The notes beneath the pieces are model-generated. The model did not search any database and was not told the origin of the DNA. It saw only the letters and a list, made by a program, of their open reading frames with translations. 64,000 nt of DNA from Pedobacter heparinus DSM 2366. Lineage in GTDB: Bacteria; Bacteroidota; Bacteroidia; Sphingobacteriales; Sphingobacteriaceae. The position numbers were made by a program, and so were the translations under genes. The stretch is taken from contig NC_013061.1 in assembly GCF_000023825.1 (NCBI RefSeq), positions 4,464,001 through 4,528,000 of the forward strand, written 5' to 3'. Shown piece by piece: positions 27,341 to 37,111 of this stretch (the first letter of the stretch is position 1; every line of letters begins with the position of its first letter).

Positions 27341-27759
27341 ACTAGCAAAGCTAAGAAAAGATTTATGTATTTTGTAAAGCTTTTCTTTTATTGTCCATTC
27401 CTAAAAAGCTATATTCAAGGAGCCCGTCCTTTATAAAATTCTCTTGCTTTTCTCTTGTTATTGTCTTGGTCGGGCAGTACAAAAACAAGAGTAGCGCAAA
27501 ATTTTTCCAGCTCATTGACAAAATTAAACTGCCGTTTAGTATAGGACCGCCGGAACCAGCGGTTTATTCGTCCTAAGCTCTTGTTTAATGTTCAACTGAA
27601 CAATTGCGCTACAAATTGTGGAGAAAGTCTACACCTGTTAAAAGCCCAAAACGTAAAAAAAACCCTTTAAGGGCCACAGAACATCAAAATACAAGTTTTG
27701 GCATCATTATGCGCTATATCATTGTAATTAATCAGCACAAGAATTTAAAAATTATAATT
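27341..27759. other. Intergenic region, Rrf2 gene / small secreted protein gene
   Basis: This 419-bp stretch separates two divergent genes. TAGCTTTG on the minus strand (27346-27353) matches the -7 consensus but lies only 5 bp before the Rrf2 start codon. A 5-bp hairpin (ACCGC/GCGGT) occurs near 27546. A possible 61-codon frame at 27391-27576 lacks any supporting feature. No riboswitch or RNA gene is recognised. Confidence 0.4.
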
Positions 27760-28071
27760 ATGAAAAAGATCATTTTATCAGCAGCCATCCTTGCCTTTGC
27801 AGGATTAACAACAGTAAAAGCGAATGACATTAAGACACCGGTTACAATTACTGCCCATCAGGATAGCGTAACCAAAACACCAGTTGAAACCAAAGACCTG
27901 CCAGATGCTGTAAAAACTACCTTGGCATCAGACAAATATAAAGAATGGATTCCAACAGCTGCATTTTTAGTTACTAAAGCAGATAAATCTGAGTACTATC
28001 AGGTTGATGTAAAAAAACAGGAAGAAACTGCATCTCTAAAAATTGGTAAAGACGGTGTAGTCATTGAATAG
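27760..28071 (+). CDS. Small secreted protein, PepSY-like
   Basis: The frame is open from further upstream, but the ATG at 27760 begins a canonical signal peptide (MKKIILSAAILAFAGLTTVK, cleaved after the ANA-type site), giving 103 residues. The mature part has the pattern of small PepSY-like periplasmic proteins of Bacteroidota: DLPDAVKTTLASDKYKEW, then an AxFLVTKADKSEYYQVDV strand pair, then LKIGKDGVVIE. The function of such proteins is unclear; inhibition or chaperoning of a peptidase is one idea. It is monocistronic, with a terminator 37 bp downstream. Confidence 0.65.
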   Translation: MKKIILSAAILAFAGLTTVKANDIKTPVTITAHQDSVTKTPVETKDLPDAVKTTLASDKYKEWIPTAAFLVTKADKSEYYQVDVKKQEETASLKIGKDGVVIE

Positions 28072-28107
28072 CCCTATATCCTAAAATAATAAACAATTTA
28101 ACACCTA

Positions 28108-28140
28108 ACAAAAGCCGGATTTCGTCCGGCTTTTGTATTT
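28108..28140 (+). terminator. Rho-independent terminator after the small secreted protein gene
   Basis: A perfect 12-bp stem (28108-28119 with 28125-28136, core AAGCCGGA/TCCGGCTT) with a 5-nt loop TTTCG runs into a T-rich tail. It lies 37 bp beyond the stop codon at 28071 and just before the response regulator gene. Confidence 0.9.
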
Positions 28141-28166
28141 TTGCTATATCTACAGCGAAAATCCCT

Positions 28167-29492
28167 ATGGCAAAAATACTGATCATTGAAGACGACTCTA
28201 CTTTTTCTCAGGTATTGGAAGGTTTTTTTACAAAACAGGGCCACGAACCCCAGGTGGTAAACAATGTAAAAAAAGCTTTTAAAATAACAGACGAACAAAG
28301 CTTTGACCTGTTGTTGATTGATTACCGTTTACCTGATGGAACGGGATTGGATATTCTTTCGCACGTTCTGGAAAAAGGGTTGTTACAACCGGTTATTATC
28401 ATGACCAGCTTTAACGATGTCAGAACAGCCGTAAAATCTATACAGCTTGGTGCTTTTGATTACATCACAAAACCCGTTAATCCGGATGAGTTGATGATGA
28501 TCATTAAAAATGCCCTGGGCAAGAAGGAAAACAGCCGCAATAGCGCTGTTGAACATGCAGATGCTATAAAAGGTAAAAGTGCTATTGCCGATAAACTTTA
28601 TGAGCACATTAACCTGGTGGCCCCTACCGACATGTCTGTAATTATACAGGGTGAAAGCGGCACGGGTAAGGAGTATGCTGCGCGTGCCCTACATGCGCAA
28701 AGTAAGCGCAGGGATAAACCTTTTGTGGCTATAGACTGTGGTGCCCTGTCAAAAGACCTGGCTGCCAGTGAATTATTTGGCCATACCAAAGGTGCTTTTA
28801 CAGGTGCTTTAAATGATAAAAAAGGGCAGTTTGAAGCTGCAAACAGTGGTACGCTGTTTCTGGATGAGGTTGGGAACTTAAGTTATGAAGTACAGGTTAA
28901 AATGTTGCGCGCCCTGCAGGAAAGAATTATACAGCCGCTGGGCAGTACCAAGACCATTAAAGTAGACGTGCGGATCATTACGGCCACAAACGATGATCTT
29001 AAAACCAGTGTTGCCAATGGTCTGTTCAGAGAAGACCTTTACCACCGGCTTAATGAATTTAAGATACAGTTACCGGCTCTGAGGGACAGGGGTAAAGACA
29101 TTGAGCTTTTTATCAGCCACTTCATCAAACTTTCCAATTCGGAATTGGACAGGAACGTACAAAGCATATCTCCTCAGGCCAAAGAGCTGTTGCTCCGGTA
29201 CGACTGGCCGGGAAACCTTCGTGAGCTCAAAAATGTGATCAAGCGAATGGTGCTGCTTACACCTGGAGAAACTGCAGAAGTTGATGCTCTTCCAGAAGAA
29301 ATGATCATTTCTATAAACCATTCTCCCCGGCCAAGTACTTCGGACCTTAAAGTGATTAACGAGTTAAACGAAAAAGCATTGATTACGGAAACCCTGGTTA
29401 AAGTAAAGTACAACAAATCTAAAGCGGCAAAACTCCTCAATATTGACCGTAAAACCTTGTACAGTAAAATGGAACGTTATGGCATTGAATAA
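28167..29492 (+). CDS. NtrC-family sigma-54-dependent response regulator
   Basis: A 441-residue protein with the full three-domain layout. The receiver domain (1-120) has the acidic pair in IIEDD and phospho-acceptor Asp52 in LLLIDYRLPDG. The AAA+ domain has Walker A GESGTGKE (162-169), the sigma-54 contact loop GAFTGA (209-214) and Walker B LFLDEVG (230-236). The C-terminal Fis-type helix-turn-helix ends NIDRKTLYSKMERYGIE. It activates sigma-54 promoters once phosphorylated. The likely partner kinase is the hybrid kinase on the opposite strand, whose stop codon directly abuts this one. No target promoter is evident in the window. Confidence 0.93.
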   Translation: MAKILIIEDDSTFSQVLEGFFTKQGHEPQVVNNVKKAFKITDEQSFDLLLIDYRLPDGTGLDILSHVLEKGLLQPVIIMTSFNDVRTAVKSIQLGAFDYITKPVNPDELMMIIKNALGKKENSRNSAVEHADAIKGKSAIADKLYEHINLVAPTDMSVIIQGESGTGKEYAARALHAQSKRRDKPFVAIDCGALSKDLAASELFGHTKGAFTGALNDKKGQFEAANSGTLFLDEVGNLSYEVQVKMLRALQERIIQPLGSTKTIKVDVRIITATNDDLKTSVANGLFREDLYHRLNEFKIQLPALRDRGKDIELFISHFIKLSNSELDRNVQSISPQAKELLLRYDWPGNLRELKNVIKRMVLLTPGETAEVDALPEEMIISINHSPRPSTSDLKVINELNEKALITETLVKVKYNKSKAAKLLNIDRKTLYSKMERYGIE

Positions 29493-31970
29493 TCAGGCAC
29501 GTTGCTTAACCAGATGTAAAAGTTGATTCAACTGCTGTAAAAGTGCCAGGATCCTGTTCTTCTTATGGATGTCGGGCTTTTCACTACCAGATAATTCTAT
29601 CTCCATCCGCCTGAATTCAGCGGCCAGTTTTTTGGATCCGATCTGTGCTATCCTTCCTGCAAGCCGGTGTACAAGCAAACTTAATTTGGGCTGGTCATCT
29701 GCTGTTAAAGCCTGCCTGATCTCATCACTATCATCAATACAATCGTCAGAAAACCTTAAAAGGATCCTGTTCAATTGTTCTTCATCGTCAAAGGTCATTT
29801 TTTTCAGGCCGCGCAGGTCGAGGTCAATCTCATCCGCCTGGATAACCGCTCCGGCTTCTTCGTTCAGTACAGCTAAAAGTTCATGCGCTTTAAAAGGCTT
29901 CATGAGCAGGCCATCAAAACCATTGCTTAAAAGATTTTCCAGTTCGTCAGGCAATACCTGAGCGGTAACTGCATAGATCTTCACTTTATCTCCCAGCTTT
30001 TCTCTCAGCAATTTACAAAGTGCAACACCGTTCATCTCCGGCATGCGCATATCCATCAGGACAAGCTTTACTGAGCTATCCCATGCCGAGTTTAACAACT
30101 GAGAGGGGGAATTAAAAAGTTCAACATCAATACCATGCTTTTTGCAGATGATTTCACAGAGGTCAAGGATCAGCTGGTCATCATCTACAATCCTGACCTT
30201 TCCATTAAAGGCTGGTGTTAAAACCTTTGTATTTTCGTATGCTGGTTCCTGTGCTACCTTAAAGGTCAGATATACTGTGAAAATACTTCCTTCACCTTTC
30301 CTGCTCTTTACATAGATCCGCCCACCCTGATTTTCAATCAGCGCTTTAATGATGGTTAAGCCAAGCCCGGCCCCTGCTTTGCTGGCCTCTTCATTTTCTA
30401 TTGAATTTACCTGTTCAAACTCATTAAAGATAAGTTTAGTTTCCTCTTCGTTAAGGCCAATCCCGGTATCCTTTACCATAAAAGTAAAGTGGAGCCGTTC
30501 GCCCTGTCTTTTATAGAAAGCCGATAGGCTTACCTCCCCTTCGGCAGTAAATTTTATAGCATTGCCCAGCAGGTTATACAAAATCTGCTTTAAACGAAAT
30601 GGATCACCTTCTACATATTTCTGACCGGAAAGGACAAAATCTGTAACCAATTTTAGCGATTTACGCTCAGCCTGTGGCTGCATTACCGAAACCACTTCGG
30701 CCAAAAGGGCTTCAATATCAAATACTTTTTCAGAAAAAGTAAACCTGCCTGAAATGATCCTGTTGTAATCCAGCACTTCGTTTACGATTTGCAGTAAATG
30801 CTCGGATGAATGATAAATGGCATCGATGTCTTTACGTTGCGGATTTTTTTGCTGTCTGATCAATTCTGAATAACCAATAATGGATTGCAATGGTGTTCGG
30901 ATCTCGTGGCTCATGTTGGACAGGAACCTTTGTTTGGCCATGCCATGGTATTCCGCTTCGTCTTTTGCCAGTTCCAGTTCGGCCCGGTACTTATTGCTCC
31001 GCGTAATATCTGTTAAAATGAAATACAGCAGCAGCACAGTGAGCAGAAAAAACACGAGCATAATGATACTGATGGTATTTATACCTGTATTTACCACATT
31101 TTTTGCCTGGATGCCATTCATTTCAATCTGGGCAACCACCTCGCTTTCTACTTTACGCAACACATCGAGCATCTGGTTGATCAGCTGGTTATTGGCATTT
31201 GTAAGCATAGCTTCCCTGTTTAGGAAACTTGCATTTTTATGGCGTTGTTCCTGCTCAATCACTTTTAAAGATTCACCCAGGTTTTTCACAATCCTGTCCT
31301 CGGCAGATAGGGCTATGGTATCCCTTTTAATCTTTTCTTCATTAACAATCTTAAAGGAATTGTCCTGTTCATTCGTTTTTTTTCTGCCAAATATTTTATT
31401 GAAGAAGCCTTTGGGCTTTTCTTCGGTTGGATAGATCGTGGTGGTGGAAGTTTTTTCTTCAGTGGCCAAAATGGTGCTATCGGCCTGTTCAGCGCTTTTT
31501 GAGACCAAGGCACTTAGGTTTTTAACCTGTGCAGAGAAAGATTTATTGTTGACCAGCCGTTCCCTTACCTTAAGGTAATTGATAAATTGTTTGTCCCGCT
31601 CGGCAAGCAACTTTTTAATGGTTAAAATACGTGTGAGCTGGATGGCATCATTTTCGTATAAAGCGGCAAGCGTATCCAATACCAGCCTAAGCTGCCGCGA
31701 TTCTTTAAAAAGCTGGCTGTAATTTCCGGGATCATTAAATGCCTGTTTTTTTTGCAGCTGATCCAGACTGCTTATTTTTCTTGAAATGGCATTTACTATT
31801 CTTAATCTTTCACTTGGTGCAGAGATATTCTCTACAGTGGTCAGCATCTCTTTGAAAGCTACTTTACTTACACCCCAGGCCATAAATAAGGCAAAACAAC
31901 CCAAAAGCAAAGCAATAATGATCTTTCCTTTTATGGCTTTGATAAAACTTTTACGGGGTATCTTATTCAT
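29493..31970 (-). CDS. Hybrid sensor histidine kinase, HK-REC-HPt
   Basis: An 825-residue membrane protein. The ATG at 31970 is preferred because the transmembrane helix (IIIALLLGCFALFMAWGVS) follows at the usual distance; an upstream ATG at 32012 adds 14 residues. A ~270-residue, mostly helical periplasmic sensor is followed by a second membrane helix (TISIIMLVFFLLTVLLLYFIL, about 300-320). Then come HisKA with His355 in SNMSHEIRTPLQ, HATPase_c (LLGNAIKFTAEG, DTGIGL, GAGLGLTI), a receiver with Asp640 in LMDMRMPEMNG, and an HPt domain with His768 in LVHRLAG. The HPt domain can pass phosphate to a separate receiver; the sigma-54 regulator on the other strand is the obvious candidate. The signal is unknown. 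Confidence 0.92.
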   Translation of the reverse strand: MNKIPRKSFIKAIKGKIIIALLLGCFALFMAWGVSKVAFKEMLTTVENISAPSERLRIVNAISRKISSLDQLQKKQAFNDPGNYSQLFKESRQLRLVLDTLAALYENDAIQLTRILTIKKLLAERDKQFINYLKVRERLVNNKSFSAQVKNLSALVSKSAEQADSTILATEEKTSTTTIYPTEEKPKGFFNKIFGRKKTNEQDNSFKIVNEEKIKRDTIALSAEDRIVKNLGESLKVIEQEQRHKNASFLNREAMLTNANNQLINQMLDVLRKVESEVVAQIEMNGIQAKNVVNTGINTISIIMLVFFLLTVLLLYFILTDITRSNKYRAELELAKDEAEYHGMAKQRFLSNMSHEIRTPLQSIIGYSELIRQQKNPQRKDIDAIYHSSEHLLQIVNEVLDYNRIISGRFTFSEKVFDIEALLAEVVSVMQPQAERKSLKLVTDFVLSGQKYVEGDPFRLKQILYNLLGNAIKFTAEGEVSLSAFYKRQGERLHFTFMVKDTGIGLNEEETKLIFNEFEQVNSIENEEASKAGAGLGLTIIKALIENQGGRIYVKSRKGEGSIFTVYLTFKVAQEPAYENTKVLTPAFNGKVRIVDDDQLILDLCEIICKKHGIDVELFNSPSQLLNSAWDSSVKLVLMDMRMPEMNGVALCKLLREKLGDKVKIYAVTAQVLPDELENLLSNGFDGLLMKPFKAHELLAVLNEEAGAVIQADEIDLDLRGLKKMTFDDEEQLNRILLRFSDDCIDDSDEIRQALTADDQPKLSLLVHRLAGRIAQIGSKKLAAEFRRMEIELSGSEKPDIHKKNRILALLQQLNQLLHLVKQRA

Positions 31971-32040
31971 TTCCAGATATAGCTTAAATCGATTACCCAG
32001 AGGTAAAAACAAAAAGCATGCTATAAATAAAGTTCAGCTC

Positions 32041-33111
32041 CTAAAAGGACCCGAACGACCTTACTGCTTTTAAGAAATCCCAGGGCTTGGTATTGGCGCC
32101 GTGCTTTTGTTCCTCTATCAATAACCTGGCCAATACGGTTAAACGACCTTCATTCTCGCTAACGGTACGGTCGCCCAAAGCCACCAGTTTTTCAATATTT
32201 GAAGGGCTGGCAGCGTCCAGTCCTTCTTTAATACTTTCCAGGCTATCTGGCTCTATACGCAGGTAGTTTTCGGTTTTTCCGGCCGAATGAAACAGCTGCT
32301 GCAAAAAGAAATCGCTGGTTTCTGCTACCCCACTCATCATAATGTCCAAAATAGCTGGTACGATGGCCATGGCACTGCTTTTTTTAAAGTGCTCATAATC
32401 ATAAGACCTTCTGGACCTTCCGGTGCCCAGCGAGACCAAAAAAATATCATTGATACGGGTCTGGTTAAAAGCCTTGGTTACTTCTATCAATCCGCTCAAG
32501 GCAGGGTTAGTGGCAAATACACCCCCATCCAGCAATGGATAACGCACATTCGCCAGGGAGTGGATCTCGGCCACACTAAAATAAGTAGGGGCCGCTGATG
32601 TAGCCCGGCAAACATCTTTTAAGTAAAAATCGCGGGCATCACCTCTTGAAATTGCAGTTTGCTGCCGGAAGAAATGAGTTTTCCGCAGCTCAATGTTATA
32701 AGCGCTGATGATACAGGGTTTGAGGAGCTGACTAAGCCTGGTATCCTTAAAATAAGTTTTCAAGACCCCTTCAAATACCATGCTGTTATACCGCTCGCCG
32801 GCAAGGCCCAGTTTTGCCCTGATGCGCTTAAAAAATGTCATTTTAAAAATTTCATTTCCATGCTTCAGGTACAGGTCTAACGCCTCTCTGGCTGTAAAGC
32901 GTGGCCTGCCTGGATTTTCCTCAGAGGGGCACAATAGCAAACAGGTCAGTATGCCACCGGTACTGGTGCCGGCAAAAAAGTCAAAATAATCTACAATTGC
33001 CGCTCCGGGATTTTTGCTCTCCCGTTTCAGCTTTTCTTCCAGCGCAACCAGGATCATTCCGGGAATGATACCTCTTATGCCGCCGCCATCTATAGAAAGG
33101 ATTTTTTTCAT
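32041..33111 (-). CDS. Patatin-like phospholipase
   Basis: A 356-residue protein that starts MKKILSIDGGGIRGIIPGMI, the glycine-rich oxyanion motif of patatins. The nucleophile elbow GTSTG has Ser50 and the second member of the Ser-Asp dyad is Asp195 in LLDGGVFATNP. There is no signal peptide, so it is probably cytoplasmic and acts on phospholipids or acyl esters. The sequence resembles patatins that serve as effectors in CBASS defence, but no nucleotidyltransferase or other CBASS gene is adjacent, so a housekeeping lipase is the default reading. It lies 70 bp upstream of the hybrid kinase gene on the same strand and could be co-transcribed with it. Confidence 0.9.
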   Translation of the reverse strand: MKKILSIDGGGIRGIIPGMILVALEEKLKRESKNPGAAIVDYFDFFAGTSTGGILTCLLLCPSEENPGRPRFTAREALDLYLKHGNEIFKMTFFKRIRAKLGLAGERYNSMVFEGVLKTYFKDTRLSQLLKPCIISAYNIELRKTHFFRQQTAISRGDARDFYLKDVCRATSAAPTYFSVAEIHSLANVRYPLLDGGVFATNPALSGLIEVTKAFNQTRINDIFLVSLGTGRSRRSYDYEHFKKSSAMAIVPAILDIMMSGVAETSDFFLQQLFHSAGKTENYLRIEPDSLESIKEGLDAASPSNIEKLVALGDRTVSENEGRLTVLARLLIEEQKHGANTKPWDFLKAVRSFGSF

Positions 33112-33276
33112 TAATAAAAGTAAATATAGCTTTTTGACACTTACCTAGATGTAATTTTAATGTAAATGGTTTTTCATTAAGCTTAAAAATGCAAAACAAC
33201 AAGCCAGAATAGCTTAATACTTGGTCGTAAAAGTTTACTACTTATTACCGATTTTTAAAAACTATTTTAAACCAGC

Positions 33277-36228
33277 ATGAACAGACTTAAAACCTTATCA
33301 CTGATTTTACTGACCCTAACCACGGTGCCTTCATTTGCTTTAAAAACAAAAAAGGATGGCCCATCTGTTGAAATAGAGATCAGCAGGACTGCTACACACG
33401 TTGTAAGGATTACAAACGATACCCTGGTACTGATTAGCGGGAGTACTTACCTGTTTACGGTAGACACACCTGAAGATAAGGGACTGGTTTCAACCCAGAT
33501 TGGGGTGCAGCAGCTTCCGCAGCAGCTCAGGGCGAAAGACGCATCTGTCCAGACCTACAGGGTTATGGCCCGGGACGGTTCGGTAAAAACCGAGGGAGAG
33601 CTCTTAAACGGGGACAAGCTGGTGGTCAGTTCGGCTGATGGCAAAAGCAGCAAGACCTATTACATTGCCCTGAAACCAATGGCAGTTGGCGGCCAATTGA
33701 ATTTGCAGCAAAAAAATATGACCTTAAATACAAGGGCTGAACTGACTTTATATTTTACGGCCGGACAGAGAACGCCTAACGCCACTGTAAGCATCTTTTT
33801 ACCCAGGGGTATTCAACCTACATTGGAAAATACAACAGTGAATGTAATCGGGCGTGGTGATGTTAAATTAAAAGACCTGGCTACACAATCGATTGGACGC
33901 GTTGGCAGCAATTATTCCTATTCAAAAGTAGGCAGCGTAAACATCACTGCCGCGGCCAATGGTGCTGCCATACTCAGCTTTAACAACCTGGATTTAAGGC
34001 CGGCAAATGGTCCGGATCTGAAGATCGTGATCAGTGGGGTTAAACTGGAAACGGCTGGAGCATACACTTTCAAAGCAAGTTATACGACCAACAAACCAGA
34101 AATTTTAACCAGCGCAGGTATCGGGGCTGAGACCGCTACACTTAATGTAACCAGTAACGTTTCAGATTTTGAACGGGTGCTGAATAAGGACATCCAGTAT
34201 AAAGAAACGGCCGACAGCTATACCACTGCCAATTTTAGCTGGGGCGTAAATAACAATATCCAGAATCCGGCTTTAATGCAATCACTGGATCATGGCAAAA
34301 ACTGGAAATCCTTACCGGCGAAAATAGATTCAAAAAAAGGCTTTGCAACAGTTACCGGCTTACAGCCCAATAAACTATATCACTTTAAACTGATAGTGAA
34401 AGACGGGCCGAACAAAGGTTCTTCAAATGTGCTGAAATTTTATTCCGGTAAAATGGACGTTAAAAGCCTTGGGGCAAAAGGCGATGGAAAACAGGATGAT
34501 ACGCAAGCTATCAATGAAGCCATTGCCACGATAAACGATATGGGTGGCGGTACCTTGTTGTTTAGCAGCGGGACCTATAATGTCAGAACCGTCCATTTGA
34601 AAAGTAATGTATACCTGTTTTTAAATAAAGATGCAACAATAAAGGCCATAAAAGGTGCGGACGCACCGGAACCGACCTGGTTTAGCGATAAAAAATACAG
34701 ATCGGGCCTTTCGCCTACTGCACCAGGGCCTTATGCAGATCCTGAAAACTACATGACCAAACAAGATGTAGGGCACCACTATTTCAGAAATACCATGTTT
34801 TTTGGTGAACGCCTGGACAATGTAAAAATTATTGGACGCGGACTGATTACAGGAGATGGGAACCTGGTAAATGGTGATGGCGTGATGAACAATACACCTG
34901 ATAACAGGGCAGATAAGATGTTTACACTTAAGCTTTGCACCAATCTGGAAATAGGTGGTATATACCATCCTGAAGACCTTTGGTACGATGAAAGCAAAGA
35001 CGAGCCTTATTACATTCAAAAAGATGGCTCAAAATCATTTGACCATGACAACATGCTGAAAATTGAACGCGGGGGACACTTTGCCCTGCTGGCTACAGGA
35101 ACCGACCACATCAATGTACACGACACTTACTTTGCTAAATACAATACCACTAACGCCAGGGACATTTATGACTTTATGGGCTGCAACAACGTTACGGTAA
35201 CTAATATTTACTCCAAAGTAAGTTCTGATGATATCGTTAAACCAGGTTCTGACTGTGCTTTGGGCTTTACCCGGCCGGCAAGGAATTATAAAGTACGCAA
35301 TATTATTGGCGACACCAATTGCAACCTGTTCCAGATTGGCTCTGAAACGGCAGATGACATTAAAGACATCTGTGTTGATAACATCTATGTACTTGGGGCA
35401 AATAAAGCTGGCTTTTCTATTTCTACCAATGATGGGGCACACATCAGCGATATCCATTTAAATTGCGGACATACCGGAAAGCTGCATTCCAGGTCTAAAA
35501 TGTTTCGGACCAGAGCCCCGTTTTTTATTTCGATATCTAACCGTGCGCGCATATTAGGTGCCACAGTGGGCAGGTATGTTTTCATGGAAAACGGGATAAA
35601 GCATGATGAGCTGCTGGTTCAAAATGTAAATATTGGTAAAGTGGAAAATATCATCCTCAATGGAATTGATATTGCAGAAGTATACAGCGGTAGTTCATAC
35701 GGCGGGAAAAATGGCCGTTGGAAAGCCTATGATGGCAAACAGGAAAAAGCAACTCCTATTGTTGCCGGTTATAAATTACCTGATCCGGAAACTGTAACGG
35801 GAGGTCTTAATTTTAAACTTCCAAATGGGCTGCATACCGGTTATATCAAAAACATTGTATTTAACGATGTCCATGTATTGGTTAAAGGAGGTAATGCAGC
35901 TGCCGACACGGCCAATCTGGCACCCGAACTTGGTGTTGGGCAATACAATGTGGCCAACCTTAAAGTTCAGCCTTCTTATGGCATCTGGGCAAGGCATGTG
36001 AGCGGACTTACCGTAAAAAACAGCACTTTCAATTATGAAAAACGCGACAGCAGGTATGGGATATTTTTAGACGATGTACTGGGTGCCAGGTTCTCTGCAT
36101 TAAAACTGGTAAGGGCTAAAGACAATGCTACCGTTATTAAACTTAAAAATTCATCAGATGTGGCAATAGAAGATGTAGTTTATTTTAACGATGAATGGGG
36201 AAAATTGCCATTGAAACTAGCCCAATAA
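33277..36228 (+). CDS. Large secreted GH28-like beta-helix protein
   Basis: A 983-residue protein with a signal peptide (MNRLKTLSLILLTLTTVPSF). Residues 25-300 are beta-rich and not recognised. An FN3-like module (about 300-390, ending YHFKLIVKDGPNKGSSNVLKF) precedes a pectin-lyase-like right-handed beta-helix. That helix begins VKSLGAKGDGKQDDTQAINEAI (about 395), the typical start of GH28/polygalacturonase-type proteins. It contains SSDDIVKPGSD, resembling the catalytic Asp-Asp of GH28. The canonical NTD motif is altered (ARDIYDF), so the exact activity is uncertain. It probably cleaves an acidic or deoxy-sugar polysaccharide. Its last 12 bp overlap the converging LysR gene. Confidence 0.78.
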   Translation: MNRLKTLSLILLTLTTVPSFALKTKKDGPSVEIEISRTATHVVRITNDTLVLISGSTYLFTVDTPEDKGLVSTQIGVQQLPQQLRAKDASVQTYRVMARDGSVKTEGELLNGDKLVVSSADGKSSKTYYIALKPMAVGGQLNLQQKNMTLNTRAELTLYFTAGQRTPNATVSIFLPRGIQPTLENTTVNVIGRGDVKLKDLATQSIGRVGSNYSYSKVGSVNITAAANGAAILSFNNLDLRPANGPDLKIVISGVKLETAGAYTFKASYTTNKPEILTSAGIGAETATLNVTSNVSDFERVLNKDIQYKETADSYTTANFSWGVNNNIQNPALMQSLDHGKNWKSLPAKIDSKKGFATVTGLQPNKLYHFKLIVKDGPNKGSSNVLKFYSGKMDVKSLGAKGDGKQDDTQAINEAIATINDMGGGTLLFSSGTYNVRTVHLKSNVYLFLNKDATIKAIKGADAPEPTWFSDKKYRSGLSPTAPGPYADPENYMTKQDVGHHYFRNTMFFGERLDNVKIIGRGLITGDGNLVNGDGVMNNTPDNRADKMFTLKLCTNLEIGGIYHPEDLWYDESKDEPYYIQKDGSKSFDHDNMLKIERGGHFALLATGTDHINVHDTYFAKYNTTNARDIYDFMGCNNVTVTNIYSKVSSDDIVKPGSDCALGFTRPARNYKVRNIIGDTNCNLFQIGSETADDIKDICVDNIYVLGANKAGFSISTNDGAHISDIHLNCGHTGKLHSRSKMFRTRAPFFISISNRARILGATVGRYVFMENGIKHDELLVQNVNIGKVENIILNGIDIAEVYSGSSYGGKNGRWKAYDGKQEKATPIVAGYKLPDPETVTGGLNFKLPNGLHTGYIKNIVFNDVHVLVKGGNAAADTANLAPELGVGQYNVANLKVQPSYGIWARHVSGLTVKNSTFNYEKRDSRYGIFLDDVLGARFSALKLVRAKDNATVIKLKNSSDVAIEDVVYFNDEWGKLPLKLAQ

Positions 36229-37101
36229 GGTTTTAATCAGCTCATCGACAAAAAGGGTGGCTGATTTTTTTCTGTATATTCCTTTTTGCCATAAGATAAA
36301 GGCTTGTTTATAATATTCCTTGCCGGAGATGGGGATGGCGATCAGATTTTCCCAGGTAAGGATGGCCTTTTCATTGATGATGGTAGCCCAGTTCCCTTCA
36401 TCTACCATGGAAAGCAGGGAGTGTACATCATTCATTTCAATTTTGATCAGCGGGCTGAGTTTTCTTTTCCTGAACAGTTCATTGAGCAGATCTCTGGAAC
36501 TAAAGCCCTTGCTGGGCAGGATCAGTTCTACTTTGGCCAGCTCATTCAGCGAGATCTTTTTAAGGCCTGCAAGGGGGTGTTTTTTTGAAACCACCATCGA
36601 AATCCTGGAAGAAAAGAGATGTTCCATTTCCAGGCTTACATTGTCGTTGTCCGTCTGATCGTGAAAAGCAAGGATCACATCCAGTTCGGCCTGTTTCAGG
36701 TTATGCTCCAGTTCTCCGGCTGTTCCATATTCAACCACAATTTTAATTCCGGGATATTTGGAAGAGAAAGGTGCCAGGGCGGGCAGCAACATGGAACTAA
36801 AGGCATAAGTAACCCCAATCTTTAAATCTCCTGTTACCAGATTGTTCAGTTCAAGGATGGCCTGCTTTGATTTTTTTACATCCAGCACAATTTGACGGGC
36901 ATGCTTAAGGTAAACATTTCCTGCTTCGGTTAAACGTACATGCTTCCCCACCCTGTCGAACAACAACATACCCAGCTCCTCTTCCAGCTGTTTAATTTGC
37001 TGGGAAAGGGTAGATTGCGTTACAAAGCAAGCTGCCGCGGCTTCAGTAAAGTGCAGCATTTCGGCAGCTTTAATAAAATAGTTGATCTGTCTTATTTCCA
37101 T
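36217..37101 (-). CDS. LysR-family transcriptional regulator
   Basis: A 294-residue protein. The N-terminal winged helix-turn-helix (MEIRQINYFIKAAEMLHFTE, QSTLSQQIKQLEEELGMLLFDR) and the C-terminal periplasmic-binding-like effector domain (GDLKIGVTYAFSSMLLPALAPF) have standard length and order. It is divergent from an MFS transporter gene with 109 bp between, the classic layout for a LysR protein controlling its neighbour and itself. The effector is unknown. The 3' end overlaps the converging GH28-like gene by 12 bp. Confidence 0.93.
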   Translation of the reverse strand: MEIRQINYFIKAAEMLHFTEAAAACFVTQSTLSQQIKQLEEELGMLLFDRVGKHVRLTEAGNVYLKHARQIVLDVKKSKQAILELNNLVTGDLKIGVTYAFSSMLLPALAPFSSKYPGIKIVVEYGTAGELEHNLKQAELDVILAFHDQTDNDNVSLEMEHLFSSRISMVVSKKHPLAGLKKISLNELAKVELILPSKGFSSRDLLNELFRKRKLSPLIKIEMNDVHSLLSMVDEGNWATIINEKAILTWENLIAIPISGKEYYKQAFILWQKGIYRKKSATLFVDELIKTLLG

Positions 37102-37111
37102 AACCGCTTAC

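Noticed and set aside
27391..27576. Possible 61-codon gene in the Rrf2 intergenic region
   Set aside because: No family resemblance, signal peptide or supporting promoter; A/T-rich intergenic DNA gives such frames by chance.
32041..33111. CBASS-like defence system based on the patatin phospholipase
   Set aside because: The lipase resembles CBASS effectors, but its neighbours are a histidine kinase and a GH28-like protein. No cyclic-nucleotide synthase or accessory gene is present.
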